Shown here: piece after piece, positions 44,455 through 55,679 of the stretch
Layout of the letters: every line of letters begins with the position of its first letter
Position numbering within the stretch: the first letter of the stretch is position 1
Source: Wyeomyia smithii
Lineage: Eukaryota; Arthropoda; Insecta; Diptera; Culicidae
Assembly (NCBI RefSeq): GCF_029784165.1
Contig: NC_073696.1
Location: 99,750,065 to 99,814,064 of the forward strand
Direction of reading: 5' to 3'
DNA length: 64,000 bases
The notes under the pieces: generated by a model
What the model saw: only the letters and a program-made list of their open reading frames with translations
What the model was told of the DNA's origin: nothing
The model's database searches: none
Position numbers and translations under genes: made by a program

Positions 44455-47400
44455 ATGCCTAATTTTAATAAAATGGATTTTCTGGATAAAAGTGCTTCGA
44501 GTACGTCGGATTCGGAAAGCGAATCCAGTGTGCTATGGAAACAAGTAAGACGAATCTCACTGAACCATGTTCGGGCGAAGAGACACTCTCGTCGTGAGGG
44601 CATAGCGCCACTTGCAGGTTCAAGTCAACGACGATCCTCTCAGTCGGGTAAGTTTGCATTGTTTTTTCTTGTGTTACGAGAAAAGCTCTACTTCAATCCG
44701 ACAATTTTTAGGTCTTCGAAGAGAGCAGTATAGTCGGTCTTATCAGAAGGATGCGCCTGTTTGCAGTAAAGCTGCACAAATGCCATCTAAAGATCGAAGT
44801 GATAGCGAAACAACAGATGAAAGCGATTCACCTCCCGGCGAACTATCACAAGTGGTTCAGGAAATGAGAAAAATATGTGAGCGTCTTACCAGCGTTTGCA
44901 GTGCTTTGGAAAAATCATTTACAAAACCCAGACGACATAAGAAAATTATCAAAGACTCGAAAAACAATTTCATCGGGCTTACCGAAAAAGTAACATATAT
45001 AATCACAACCTAACATTTTAATTGATTCGCACTATTTTCAGGATCCTGAGTTAATTGTTTCAAAAACTTCCTTATCTGCTGAACAAGCGCCACTTAGCAG
45101 CAACCACAGCCTCTCTTCGATACCCGAATATATATCAGAAGCTTCGGAAGGGCAAAAGAGTAGCATAGACTACACTGGACCAAGTTGCAGTTCTCGTTAC
45201 ACGGAGTCCATAAATGACAAATATGATGTTGAAGATTCCGTTATTGACGATAACATTTTTGACATCTTCAAGGACGGCCAGCTGGATCTGGATGCAGTTC
45301 CGTCTAGTGCATCATCTATTTTGAAAAGTTTGTCTGCTTTAGATGATTTAGAGCTGGATGATTTTGAAAACGACACTGAAGCGCGAACACCTGAGGTTCA
45401 GGATAATTCCGATGATCATGCTATAGTAGTTAGTGATAGTATCCCAAGGTGCCGATCTCCTATTACAATCAAATCGGAACTGGCACCAAAAATTGAGCCT
45501 AATGAGTCGGATGATGATGTTATATTTATAAGTGAAACTATTCCGAGGCGCAAGGCACGAGCTTCTATTTATGTCAAATCGGACCCCGATTGTGCTGTTA
45601 ATAGTAAGGAAAATCAGACGGCTACTAGACCGAGTTCTAGAAATTTATGTAAAGAATATAGTCGAAAGCGTACTAGTCAGTCGCAATTGACTGATTTTTT
45701 CGAACAGTGCGCAAAACAGTTACGTTCCAGTGAGACCGTATCAAGTCGACAAGCAATATCTAACAAATCAACACGACATGAAATACATTCAAGTGAGGCC
45801 GATCCAAGTCAACCAGCTATATCCATTTCAGGAACACGTCCGAAAGTTGCACATGTGCAGAAAACACGTTCAAGTGAACTTGGTCGAAAACATCAGTCTA
45901 TATCCAAACAAGAAACACGCTCCAAAGTTGCACATGTGCAAAAATCTGTTTTAAATAAAATCTGCCCAAAACAACCGGTTCCGAAACAAGAAACACGCGC
46001 AAAAGTTGCACGTTCGCAAAAATCGAGTTCTAATGAATTCGGCTTGAAACAGGAAACTGCCAAACAAGAAACGCGATTCAAAGTTAAAGATACACAAAAG
46101 TCAAGCTTAAATGAAGTCGATCCCAGCCAAGAAGCGCGCTTCAGAGCCGCACATACGCATGAATTACGTCAAAAGGTTGCATATGCGACTAAACACAACT
46201 CCAAACAATCATCACAAACGGAAAACAACGATAAACTAATAATGAAAAAGGATATCGAACAGCGTCTTCGGGTAAATGATCTTTCGTGGGTCACTCAACG
46301 ATCAATACGGGAAGAGAATTCACGCGTTAGGCAAGTTTTCCGGAAGAATGAACTATTGCAGCAACACTTGTCACGTGATAAGGATACTACCGATCAGCTG
46401 GTGTTAGATTATGACCAGAAGAGCAAGTTGTTGATTCGTGTTCATCCAAGTTTGGTAGAGAAAATGAAGCCACACCAGAAGGAAGGAATCAAGTTCATGT
46501 ATGATTGCTGCTATTCGGGTGTGCTTGAAACTAAATCTTCCAAGGGTTCCGGTTGTATTCTGGCTCACTGCATGGGACTGGGAAAGACGTTCCAGGTGAT
46601 TGCTTTAGTTCACACGGTGATTAGCTACCCACGGCTGAAGACCAGAAAGGTTATTGTAGTTTGTCCAAAGAGTACGGTGATGAATTGGGCTCAGGAAATT
46701 CAGAATTGGTTGGGTAGCATTGACACTAATGTTAAACTACATACGTTTTTCCTACCTGACGCTATGTGAGTTTTTATTTTTTTAGTTCAATATTTTTTAC
46801 TGAAAACAAATATTTGTTTCAGAACCATCTATAAGAAATTGGAAATTCTTGAAAAATTTTATAAACTCTCGGGGAAAGATGCCAACTGTTTGTTAATAGG
46901 ATATGAAGCATATAGAGCTCTGGTGTTCTATGATGCCGCAAACAAACACGGTGAAAAACATTCAGCAGCTGTTCGAGCCGAGGTTCGTAGGTATTTGGTT
47001 GACCCAGGCGCTGATCTGGTTGTGCTGGATGAAGGGCATGTGATAAAAAATCGCAAGTCTCAAGCAAATTTGGCATTATCAGAAATAGCTACTAGACGCA
47101 GAATTATTCTAACGGGAACACCAATCCAAAATAACCTGAATGAATATTTCTGCATGGTGAGTTTCGTTAAGCCGGCTATTCTGGGCAATGAAAAAGAGTT
47201 CAACGAGCAATTTGCAAAACCAATTAAAGACGGACAGCACAAGGATTCAAACAAAGCTGATATACAAATTATGAAGATGAAATCGTTCATTCTACATAAG
47301 CGGTTGCTCAACTTCGTTCAGAGAAAGGAGTTTTCCGTACTGCAAGGTTCATTACCCAAGAAGTATGAATACGTTTTGTACGTTCCGCTAACGCCTGTAC

Positions 47401-50400
47401 AGGAGCAGTTGTATGAGCAGTACCTAAAAAGAAATCCATTTAGGAAGGATGTGGGAGGCAGTTGTTTGCTGGAAGATTATTCATTTTTGCGTAAAATTTG
47501 GACACACCCACTTGTGTTAGAAAGAGCGTTGGAAACTGCTGTGAAGGTAAATTTTGCACTACATACTATTTATGTGCTTTAGGTTAAAAAATACGTTATT
47601 ATAGAAAAATACCAACAACGGAATTGATGATACTGATAATGCTCGCTCTATTACCAATGATTGGTGGATGAAAATTGTTAGCCCGGATGACTTGAAATCA
47701 CTTATTCCAAGTAACAAAATGCTGCTTTTGTTCGAGATTCTTAAGCTGTGCCAAGAGCGCGGTGAGAAGTGCCTCATTTTCTCCGGCTTTGTTATGGTCC
47801 TAAATGCTGTAGAATACTTTATGCAAATGATTCACGAACAAAGCAAAAACCCGAAGGCTCGAGCGCACGGGTTTTCTCGTTTTCGTGGGCCATGGCGATC
47901 GGGCATTGATTACTACCGAATCGACGGAGCATCATCTAAAGCCAGTCGGCACGATATGATCACGAAGTTTAACGACCCACAAAATCGTATAACTCGGGCG
48001 TTTCTGATCTCCACTAAAGCGGGAGGTTTTGGGATCAACTTGGTTGGAGCGAATCGAGTAGTTATTCTAGACACGTCATGGAATCCGGCTAATGATCAGC
48101 AAGGAATTCATAGAGTTTATCGCTTGGGACAAGAGAAACCTTGCTACATATATCGTTTGTTGGCAATTGTAGGTGTAGTTGATAACTTAATAAAATATTT
48201 ATGTTATTTCACGTTTTTGCAGCATACAATGGAAGAAAAGGTTTACTCCCGATCTGTTACTAAACAGGCTATGAGCCACCGCGTAGCGGATAAGAAACAG
48301 GTGGATCGGAACTACAATATGGCAGAGCTGGAAGAGTTGTATCACTTTGAGCGTGTTTATAGAAAAGAACGACCCAACTCCGCTCCAGCAGAAGATGATC
48401 TTTTGTCGACTCTTCTTCTGGAACACGACAAGTTGATTTATAAATATCACACCCATGAGCGAATGTTAGATAACAAAACCGAACAAGATCTAACTGATCA
48501 GGAGAAGGAAGTCGCGTGGACTGAGTTCAAGAAAAAGGGTCAAATTATAGACTGTCTGGATGAATCTGGTACAAAGGAGGCAGGCGACTTAACACCGGCA
48601 GAAACAACTACTCTTGATTCGATGAACCCATCCGAGGTTGCAGGTGCTGAAAAAGAAAATACTGTTGACGCCTTAAATTTGATTCAAAGTAATGGGACGT
48701 CATCTTATGATAGCGGAAGTAATTTGACCAGCAATATACCACCACCTACCAGTGTAAGGGAGAAAGTCCCACCGAAAATATCCACCGATATGCTGACGAC
48801 TAATACTAATTTATCACCATCAAGTTTCGAGCATAGAATAATTCTAGCAACTCAACCTGCAGTTCTCTTGAGTAAACTTAATGTAAGTTATCATTGGTTA
48901 GCACATATTCAAGTATTGAAATGGTGTTTACACTTTCAGAGAATTCCAATCAATATTTCGGCAGGATTTACAATAAGGTGTGTACAAAAATTTTAATGAA
49001 ATATTTAAGCTAAATACCTTTGGTTATTTTAAAACCCCGGTAATCATATTATTCGACATATTTTTATGTTATACATTTTATTTCTCCGCAGAACTCACCA
49101 AATTAACCAGGAAAACATCTGCAAGTCGGTCGTCCTGTACAAACCAATCGAATGCGGTTCTCTAATAAGAGTTAACAGAAAAGACCCTAGTGGCATAAGT
49201 AATCAAATATCAACAACTGCTACCAGTAGCAGTCTTGCTTTGGTTCCATTTGTGCAGAGAAGATCTCTTTTAGATGATATTCCTCGCAGTGATTTGAGCG
49301 TCAGATCTACTTTGTTCTCCCAACAGGGCAGCACAGATTCGTGTACTCTGTTACATTGCGGTGATAACTCCCTTCAGCAGACTAGTCCTGTATCGTCAGA
49401 ACTATCGCCCAATCCGGTTCTGGAAGATAGGATTAGGGTAGTTATTTATTCATTTGTGTTTGAACGACTTCTAATACTGTACTAATATACCTTTTAGGTT
49501 GCCGACAATATAGTGGGAGTTTCATTGGGAAGAGAGTAAGTATTTGTTATTATTGACTCCAAAGTTTTGTTGACCCGACAGTATGAAGTGATTTTAAGTA
49601 TGTATTCTGAACGATCATCATTTCCACTCAACTAGTTTATTATATGAAAAAAAAAATGTATAACGCATAACGTTTAGGTGACTCTTTTTACTATCGATCG
49701 AGATATGGGTATTCGCATTTAGTCTCACATCATACTCTAATTTATTTATCTATATTTCTTGTGTCTTGTAACAAAAATCGTTTCCAGGAACGCTATCTAC
49801 TCGGACGGTCTCAAAGGATTTGAGAATGATCAACATCAATCCGTTTTGTCAGTAGCAACAAGTGATGCACATAACTTTGATACGAGCAATATACTGGAAA
49901 CTGCTACTGGACTCGCCAGCTCGAACGCTTTACGTGGCATAAAGCGACCACTGGAACATAGTGAGGTTAGCCCAATTGGTACAGCTAAGCGTTTGAAAAT
50001 TACACCACACTACAGTGCAGCAGACAATGAAAGTTGCACTTCCACAAGCCCAGCTTTGCTATTCACTGCTACAGCACTACCAGGAATGTGAGTATAAAAA
50101 AAATAATATTCAAAATCTGACATTATTGTTTTTTTTTTGTAGATTTACTGAGTGCTATAGAATCAATAAATGTCGATCGTTAGTTCCTTATCGACCCACA
50201 ACTAGTATAAGCATAAAGTTTAATGTCTACTTAAAGAAAATAGGTGGACTTTGCTTCGCTTCAGCAGTCCCCGAAAACAGATGTTTGGCAATAGTACCCT
50301 ACGTTAAAAGGGTATCCCTCGCAGGAGTCATTTTGGCTAGGTGCAATGAAGCACAACAGTTGGTCAGCTCTAGAACACATACCGTAGAAGCTGAAACCAA

Positions 50401-52692
50401 AACTATTGAAACGATACAGCCTTACTACACATCTACATCAGAAATTAGAAGTATAATTTTCTCGTTTAATGCGGGTATAGAATATGCGAAGCAACAGTCT
50501 GATTTAAGCTCTGCAAAGCAGAATTATAGAAGCACATCAAATATGACCTTAGATCGTACATCTGTACCGTACTATGCAAAGAAACGAAAGATCATGATGG
50601 TGAACCCTGTACCGAAAAGGAGAAGAACCGAAGGATTGTTAGTGCATAAACAAGCTGAAAGGTTCGAAGTTTTTCCAAAGGACATAGCATCGCAAACATC
50701 TTATGAGGAAAACAAGTAAGTATAAATAAGATTTGAATATTGTTGAGTAACATGGAAACCTTTTTCAGATTCGATTACAATCACATAAATAAGTGTCGAG
50801 CCTTGGTTCCGTTTTGTTCCAAGTTGCGTATGCACCCGAAATTAGTCGCTCACGTACAATTTAATGCTGCTATCGAGGGACCTGTAAAATCTTGCTTCGC
50901 CGTTGTACCCTACGTTAGAAGGGTATCTTTTTTGGAGAGCATTCTCCAAAATCTCGATAATGACCAACAGACCACCAGATCTTTAGAGTCTGATAACCGA
51001 ACTGGCAGCGATTTGAGTCTAGCTACCATAAAATCCGTTTCGCAGAATGCAAACGAACATTTTAAAAACTTTTGGAAAGTAGGCCAGATAGAAGACAAAC
51101 GTCTTGTATCTTTTAAAAAGACAAGTCATTATAAAATCAGTTCAGAATTTGTGCCCCAGCGAAACGATACTGCGATTGCAGTTTATCGTCGATTTCACTC
51201 CTTGTGGAATCAAACTAAATATGAAGAGCTACTAAAACAAACTAAAATTCGAACTCAATTCAAGAAATGTTATCGGTTTACTCCGTATGATCGATGTAAT
51301 CGCATTCGTTTCAATACAATTTCTTCACTTGACGAATACGTTGGTCCCTGGCTTGAAGGCTTCTTTAAACGATTAAGTGCTTCAATGCGTGGCCAGAAAG
51401 GTGCTTCGAAAAACTATGACGTAAACATAACTTCACCAAAGCTTGAAAAAATCGCTTTGAAACCGATAATATTAAAACGCAAGTTGATCATGAGACCATC
51501 ATCGAGGTTATCGAAAAGACGAAGAGTAGAGGTTCCGAGAACGCAAATCGAAAAGCTGCCTGAACATTTTGACATTACGCAAAGGTGCATAACATCTCAA
51601 TCGACGATTAGTACTAGAAGCAGGTAAGTGTTGATTTAAAATTTCAAAGATATTTATAACATCATTTAGTAACATAAACCTATGTTTCCAGCTCTACAGA
51701 TCATAACAAGTGTCGCGCGTTAGATACGTATTGTACCAGGCTACGTTTGCATTCAGAATTAGTGGACTACATGAAGCAAATTGCTATTGTTGAACATGTT
51801 GAAAAAACATGTTCCACCGTTGCACTCTTCGTTCGAAGAGTATCTCTATTGGAACAGATTCTTGCTACTTTCCATGAAAATCACCAAGTTGCAAGACATT
51901 GTGTATCAACCGCTGAGACGTGTATGCTGCCGATCGCAGTAAAGCAAAAATGGAAGAATAGTTCGAACACTACTATCCACTTCCAGCGCAGCCAACGCTA
52001 TCGATTTACTCCTTATTCCATTGCAAATCGTATCCACCGATACGTCGATTCCGATCCAGAAGGCAAATATTTTGTCGGAAAATCAGAGCTCAAAAGTACA
52101 TCCAGTATGGCGATTTTACCATACACAGGCAATACCATTTTGATTGAGATTTACAAAAATCTCCGTCTTGTAACGAATTCTGTAGAGTTCAACTCGGAAT
52201 TAGTGAGCTTTTTGGCGTTCTGTCGAAACGTTACACGCAACTCTACGGTAGAGAATCGTGGTCCAAAACGAAAATTTCAAACGGATGAAGAGCCCCTGAT
52301 GATAACGAAAAAAGTCAAACTTTCGGAAATGGCTGGCCCACTCGAAGGATCTTCCATGACTCAGCAGACTGTCGAAAGTCCAGTGCCTTTCCATAAAACT
52401 TAGTAAGTCTGTTTAGTTGATGTTTGAGATCAATATAGCTCGAACACTTATGTTTTACAGTATTCAACTCCCATCTCCGGAACGGGCTCTGCCAACTTTA
52501 AAACTTGATCGTGAACCAACGCTTCAGGAGAGTCAATGGGATCTAGTTCGTAGGGTAAGTCCAAATAATGTTTAATATGTGATGCTGAACACAACCAAAA
52601 CTCAAATTTTGCAGACTAAAAGTTTGTTCACTGGAGAACACTCATCCACGCTTGGTTTGCTTAATAGACTGTCTCAGGTCTTCCGAAAGTGA
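44455..52692 (+). CDS. ATRX/XNP-like SNF2 chromatin remodeller with a C-terminal repeat array, 15 exons, 2391 residues
   Basis: DNA-dependent ATPase that remodels nucleosomes. Exons: 44455-44647, 44712-44989, 45042-46765, 46823-47546, 47605-48168, 48223-48882, 48940-48977, 49092-49437, 49498-49535, 49788-50087, 50143-50715, 50769-51623, 51692-52402, 52461-52554, 52615-52692. The total of 7176 bases is in frame. The N-terminus (1-630) is acidic, serine-rich and repetitive, with no cysteine-rich ADD domain. SNF2 motifs: GSGCILAHCMGLGKTFQ (Walker A, about 668), VVCPKSTVMNW, DEGH (about 801), LTGTPIQNN, STKAGGFGINLVGANRV and HRVYRLGQ (about 1142). MEEKVYSRSVTKQ and NMAELEELYHFE favour ATRX over ARIP4. 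Residues 1390-2335 are a repeat array. Met7 is an alternative start. Confidence 0.88.
45824..46206 (+). repeat. Tandem repeats of ~24-28 residues in the linker of the ATRX-like protein
   Basis: Five or so degenerate copies of a (Q)ETR-x-KVAHVQKSS-x-NE unit: GTRPKVAHVQKTRSSELG, ETRSKVAHVQKSVLNKI, ETRAKVARSQKSSSNEFG, ETRFKVKDTQKSSLNEVD and EARFRAAHTHELRQKVAY. They are basic, polar and predicted to be disordered, and lie before the ATPase core. DNA copies have diverged, so the expansion is not very recent. Confidence 0.85.
48940..52402 (+). repeat. C-terminal module array of the ATRX-like protein, encoded by duplicated phase-2 exons
   Basis: Each module opens with a NKCRALVPY-type block (INKCRSLVPYRP exon 11, INKCRALVPFCS exon 12, HNKCRALDTYCT exon 13, ENICKSVVLYKP exon 8). 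A VPYVRRVSLLE-IL block follows (AIVPYVKRVSLAGVIL, AVVPYVRRVSFLESIL, VALFVRRVSLLEQIL, ALVPFVQRRSLLDDI). Exons 12 and 13 add (C/R)YRFTPY, where exon 11 has no clear counterpart. Modules end in a basic block such as KRKLIMRPSSRLSKRRR. Exons 10-13 are all phase 2 at both ends with lengths divisible by three (300, 573, 855, 711), the signature of exon duplication. In the first module the opening and basic blocks are split over exons 7-10. I do not recognise a named domain. Confidence 0.85.
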
Positions 52693-53517
52693 CACAATAT
52701 TGTTGAGATGAGTTCATCGTGGAGTTATACTTTGCTTTTGTTTGCCAACAACTGTTTATCATATTGTTGTGGTTTTGTTTTTTAATTTTCCAGTTATGCT
52801 TGTTTTTTTCGTGCTTCATTATTAAAACGATACTTGATAAGTGACGTGCCTTTTAACAGATTTACTGACAACAAAAATAAAAAGTGCCTTAACATAACTG
52901 TGTTGAATAAGATTATGTGTAATAGTAAAAGAAAATACGCTTGGGAACTAAGGGACAATAGAAGCATTTTATAAGCGAGATTATAAGTATTTTTTGATAT
53001 TACTCTAATTTTTTTCGTGTTACGATAATGGTGGTTGTAGAAACTATCGATTTTTCCACTCACATCTGCACTAGATGGCTTTGCTTGGCTATGAAGTGGT
53101 TCATCGTCAAATGGAAATTTTGTAACTTTGAGGCCTCAAAAATCTCAAACTTATCGGTATTCGATTACTAGTGACTCCGCTCGGCGCATTGCATTTCAAA
53201 TATGCATTCAGATTTTTATGAGAAATATTACTTTTTGCAACCTTAGCCTTCCCTAATGAGTATTGTGCGCATTCGCTTTCGTCCAGTTGTCAAAATCGAC
53301 ACCACGGGCTCATGGACAAAAGGGAGTAAGACACAATGGAGTTATATAGAGAAAACATGTTTTTCAATAAAAATAGATTGCGTTCTGTGAAAGTGAGTAC
53401 TAGAAAGTTAGAATAAGATGTATAGAAGGCATTTGATAGCTGTTTTCTCTGTCAATGCCCAAAATACTAAATGAAATTTCCATTTTACTACCAGTAGAAA
53501 AGCGCCATCTCTTGCTA
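52693..53517. other. 3' UTR and flank of the ATRX-like gene
   Basis: The first clear AATAAA is at 52876-52881, 184 bp after the stop, and would end the transcript near 52900. Beyond it no gene is seen. Confidence 0.5.
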
Positions 53518-53997
53518 CAGGTATACCTCGATTTTACACACATTCTCGTTTTTGAATATGCGTATATGTGCGTATATGTGTGCGCGTATATTTGTGCGTA
53601 TATGTGTGTGTGCGTGTGTGTATGTGTGTGTTTTTGTATGAGTATATGTGTGACTCACACATTTATTTTTACCCACATACTAATGCTAAGGAGACATTAA
53701 AAACAGCTCCTCTATCTTGTAACAGTACACGTTTTATATAAAAGTTTTAGTAAATTACACCAAAAGAGATTGTGTGCGTACGACGTCAAATATTTTACGC
53801 GTTAGACACGTATACAACCTTGAAAAAGTTCGCTGTTTCGCAAAAGAGGTCTTGTTGTTACTGTCTCCCGGTTTTCAGAAGATTTGCCAATCTATATGGA
53901 CGGCCCCTTATCAGTGAATTAGTGTTTGGAAAAAGTGTGCGTAAAATCGAGTTAAATGTGCGTAAAATCGAGGGTGTGTATAATCGAGGTATAACTG
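53518..53997. mobile_element. TA-flanked MITE (Tc1/mariner, pogo-like), 480 bp
   Basis: Left CAGGTATACCTCGATTTTAC and right ending TAATCGAGGTATAACTG are inverted with few mismatches. Secondary copies of GTAAAATCGAG lie near 53941-53972. TA flanks both sides (53516-53517 and 53998-53999). CAG starts and TA duplications fit pogo/Tigger-type mariner relatives. A GTGTGT microsatellite (about 53565-53640) lies inside. No transposase. Confidence 0.8.
53565..53640. repeat. TG-rich microsatellite inside the TA-flanked MITE
   Basis: An imperfect TGTGCGTATATG and (GT)n tract. Confidence 0.8.
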
Positions 53998-54164
53998 TAT
54001 TGGGCATTTTTTCAGGTGTCCCATTCTCTCGGCTGTTCGAAATGAACCCTAGATAGTCTGCTCCATTTTGACTTCTCGCTTTTGGCAACACTGTTCTCTT
54101 TTTTTAAAAAATCCGTTTTCATCTTTTCAAAAACTTAATTCTGGTATCACCGTAATGACCGCTG

Positions 54165-55160
54165 ATTCAAAGGAGTTACAAGCTTAGAGACCTAGTCGTA
54201 TGACTCAAAACTAACATTTGTGGAGCACTAATACAATGATCAATAAAGCCTTTAGTATGTTAGGATTCATCAAAATGTTCAGCTACAATTTTAAAGACCC
54301 CTATACCATAAAGACACTTTAGGTATCGTATGTAAGATCTGTTATCGAATATTGTAGTGTTGTTTGAAGCCTATATCTACCCACAAATGTAGCAAGAATA
54401 GAATCAGTTCAAAAACAGTTTTTGTTGTATGCGCTTAGGAAGCTAAGTTGGAGTTCTTTGATACTCCCATCATATGGTTCACGGTGGATACTAATTAACA
54501 TTGAAACGCTTGGAAAACGAAGAGAAATCGCTAAGGTCTCTTTTATCTACGACAGCGGTTCTCAACCTGGGGTACGCATACCCCTAGGGGTATGCGAAAG
54601 CCTCTAGGGGGTACGCGACAGAAAAATTAGTAATGGCGGATAAAGCAACTTTTCTTAATTATACTCCATTTATTGTTCGAGCTTGCTCTTAAAACATGAC
54701 TGTAGCAATCAAACAAACCATAGTTGAATTTGAAACCTGAACTAGACTACCACAACATGATCTGCCACTACTCTCTACCACTCTGCGAGAATATTCTACG
54801 CCAGGGGGTATAAGTATCGCCAAGGGACACGCGGACAAAAAAAGGTTGAGAACCGCTGATCAACGATATAATCTCCCATCGTGTGAAATCAGAAAACTTA
54901 CTAGAAAACTTGAACTTCTATGTACCCTCACGCATACTTAGAACTAGAAGTTTGTTTCAAGTGGCTCCTCAACGAACAATGTATGCATCTTATAGACCTA
55001 TGGATGAACACATATAATCAATATTGTTGACGTAACTATGTCTAGGGTAGCAATAAGAAAAGCGTTGAACAGAAGACAAAATTAACAATTTCATCATATA
55101 TGTTAATAAAAACTGTATGTATCAGGGTAGACGATTGGTGAAACAAATAAATAGATTCGT
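54165..55160 (+). mobile_element. CR1/Jockey-type LINE 3' relic, related to the element at 24.7-29.5 kb
   Basis: Plus-strand frames with stops read NKAFSMLGFIKMFSYNF, DPYTIKTL, ARIESVQKQFLLYALRKLSW and ILINIETLGKRREIAKVSF, then, after an insertion, HRVKSENLLENLNFY. These match the C-terminal part of the intact ORF2 in order. The 3' end is near 55155 with AAACAAATAAATAGA, like the (AAAT)n tail of the intact copy. The inserted block is the hAT MITE at 54553-54858. Confidence 0.85.
54553..54858. mobile_element. hAT MITE, 306 bp, CAGCGGTTCTCAACCT ends, 8-bp target duplication
   Basis: Left CAGCGGTTCTCAACCT and right AGGTTGAGAACCGCTG are perfect 16-bp inverses. They are flanked by ATCTACGA (54545-54552) and ATCAACGA (54859-54866), a 7/8 match. 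Subterminal GGGGTACGCATACCCC and GGGGGTACGCG words are present. The CAGNGGTTCTCAACCT terminus is widespread among hAT elements of animals. It interrupts the reading of the CR1 relic, so it inserted later. Confidence 0.92.
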
Positions 55161-55679
55161 AATGACCACTCTTTTTAAATTCAAAAACAAAAACTTGCAT
55201 TTTCAATAATTTAAAAGTTACGCCAATTTCACATCAAAATATGATTACCTTTCCAGAGTTTGCAAATAAAACACAGGGCAGGTGGATTTTTTTTTCTTTC
55301 TATCCTTGTACTTTGTATCCCTGTAGGATCGCAATGGTCAGAGTTTGTCCGTAAGGCCTATAAGATCCTCAAGCGATTATGCCAAATTGGTCGATGGTGA
55401 ACCAGTTAAATACCCGGCTGAAATCAGCTCGTAAATCTGAGATAGAAAGTTTGAATCGGTATCTTGGTTCCCGTTGTTTGGCATGTCGTAGTATTTCTGT
55501 GCGTGTTTGTGTCGAGTTTAGGGTCTCAGAGTGTTCAATTGTCAGTGGAGTAGATAGAATGCATTTATGTAATCATTAAATTAAAAAGTGAATATTTGGC
55601 TTACCTTGTGTGTGTATTATCTTACGTTGAGTGTGGCCTAACTTTCTTCGCCGTAGTAAACGTCTTCGGTGTCGCTTAG
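55161..55679. other. Non-coding, no supported gene
   Basis: A short plus-strand open frame (55379-55579) has no recognisable motif. The right part may be the 3' flank of the adjacent minus-strand LINE relic. Confidence 0.4.
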
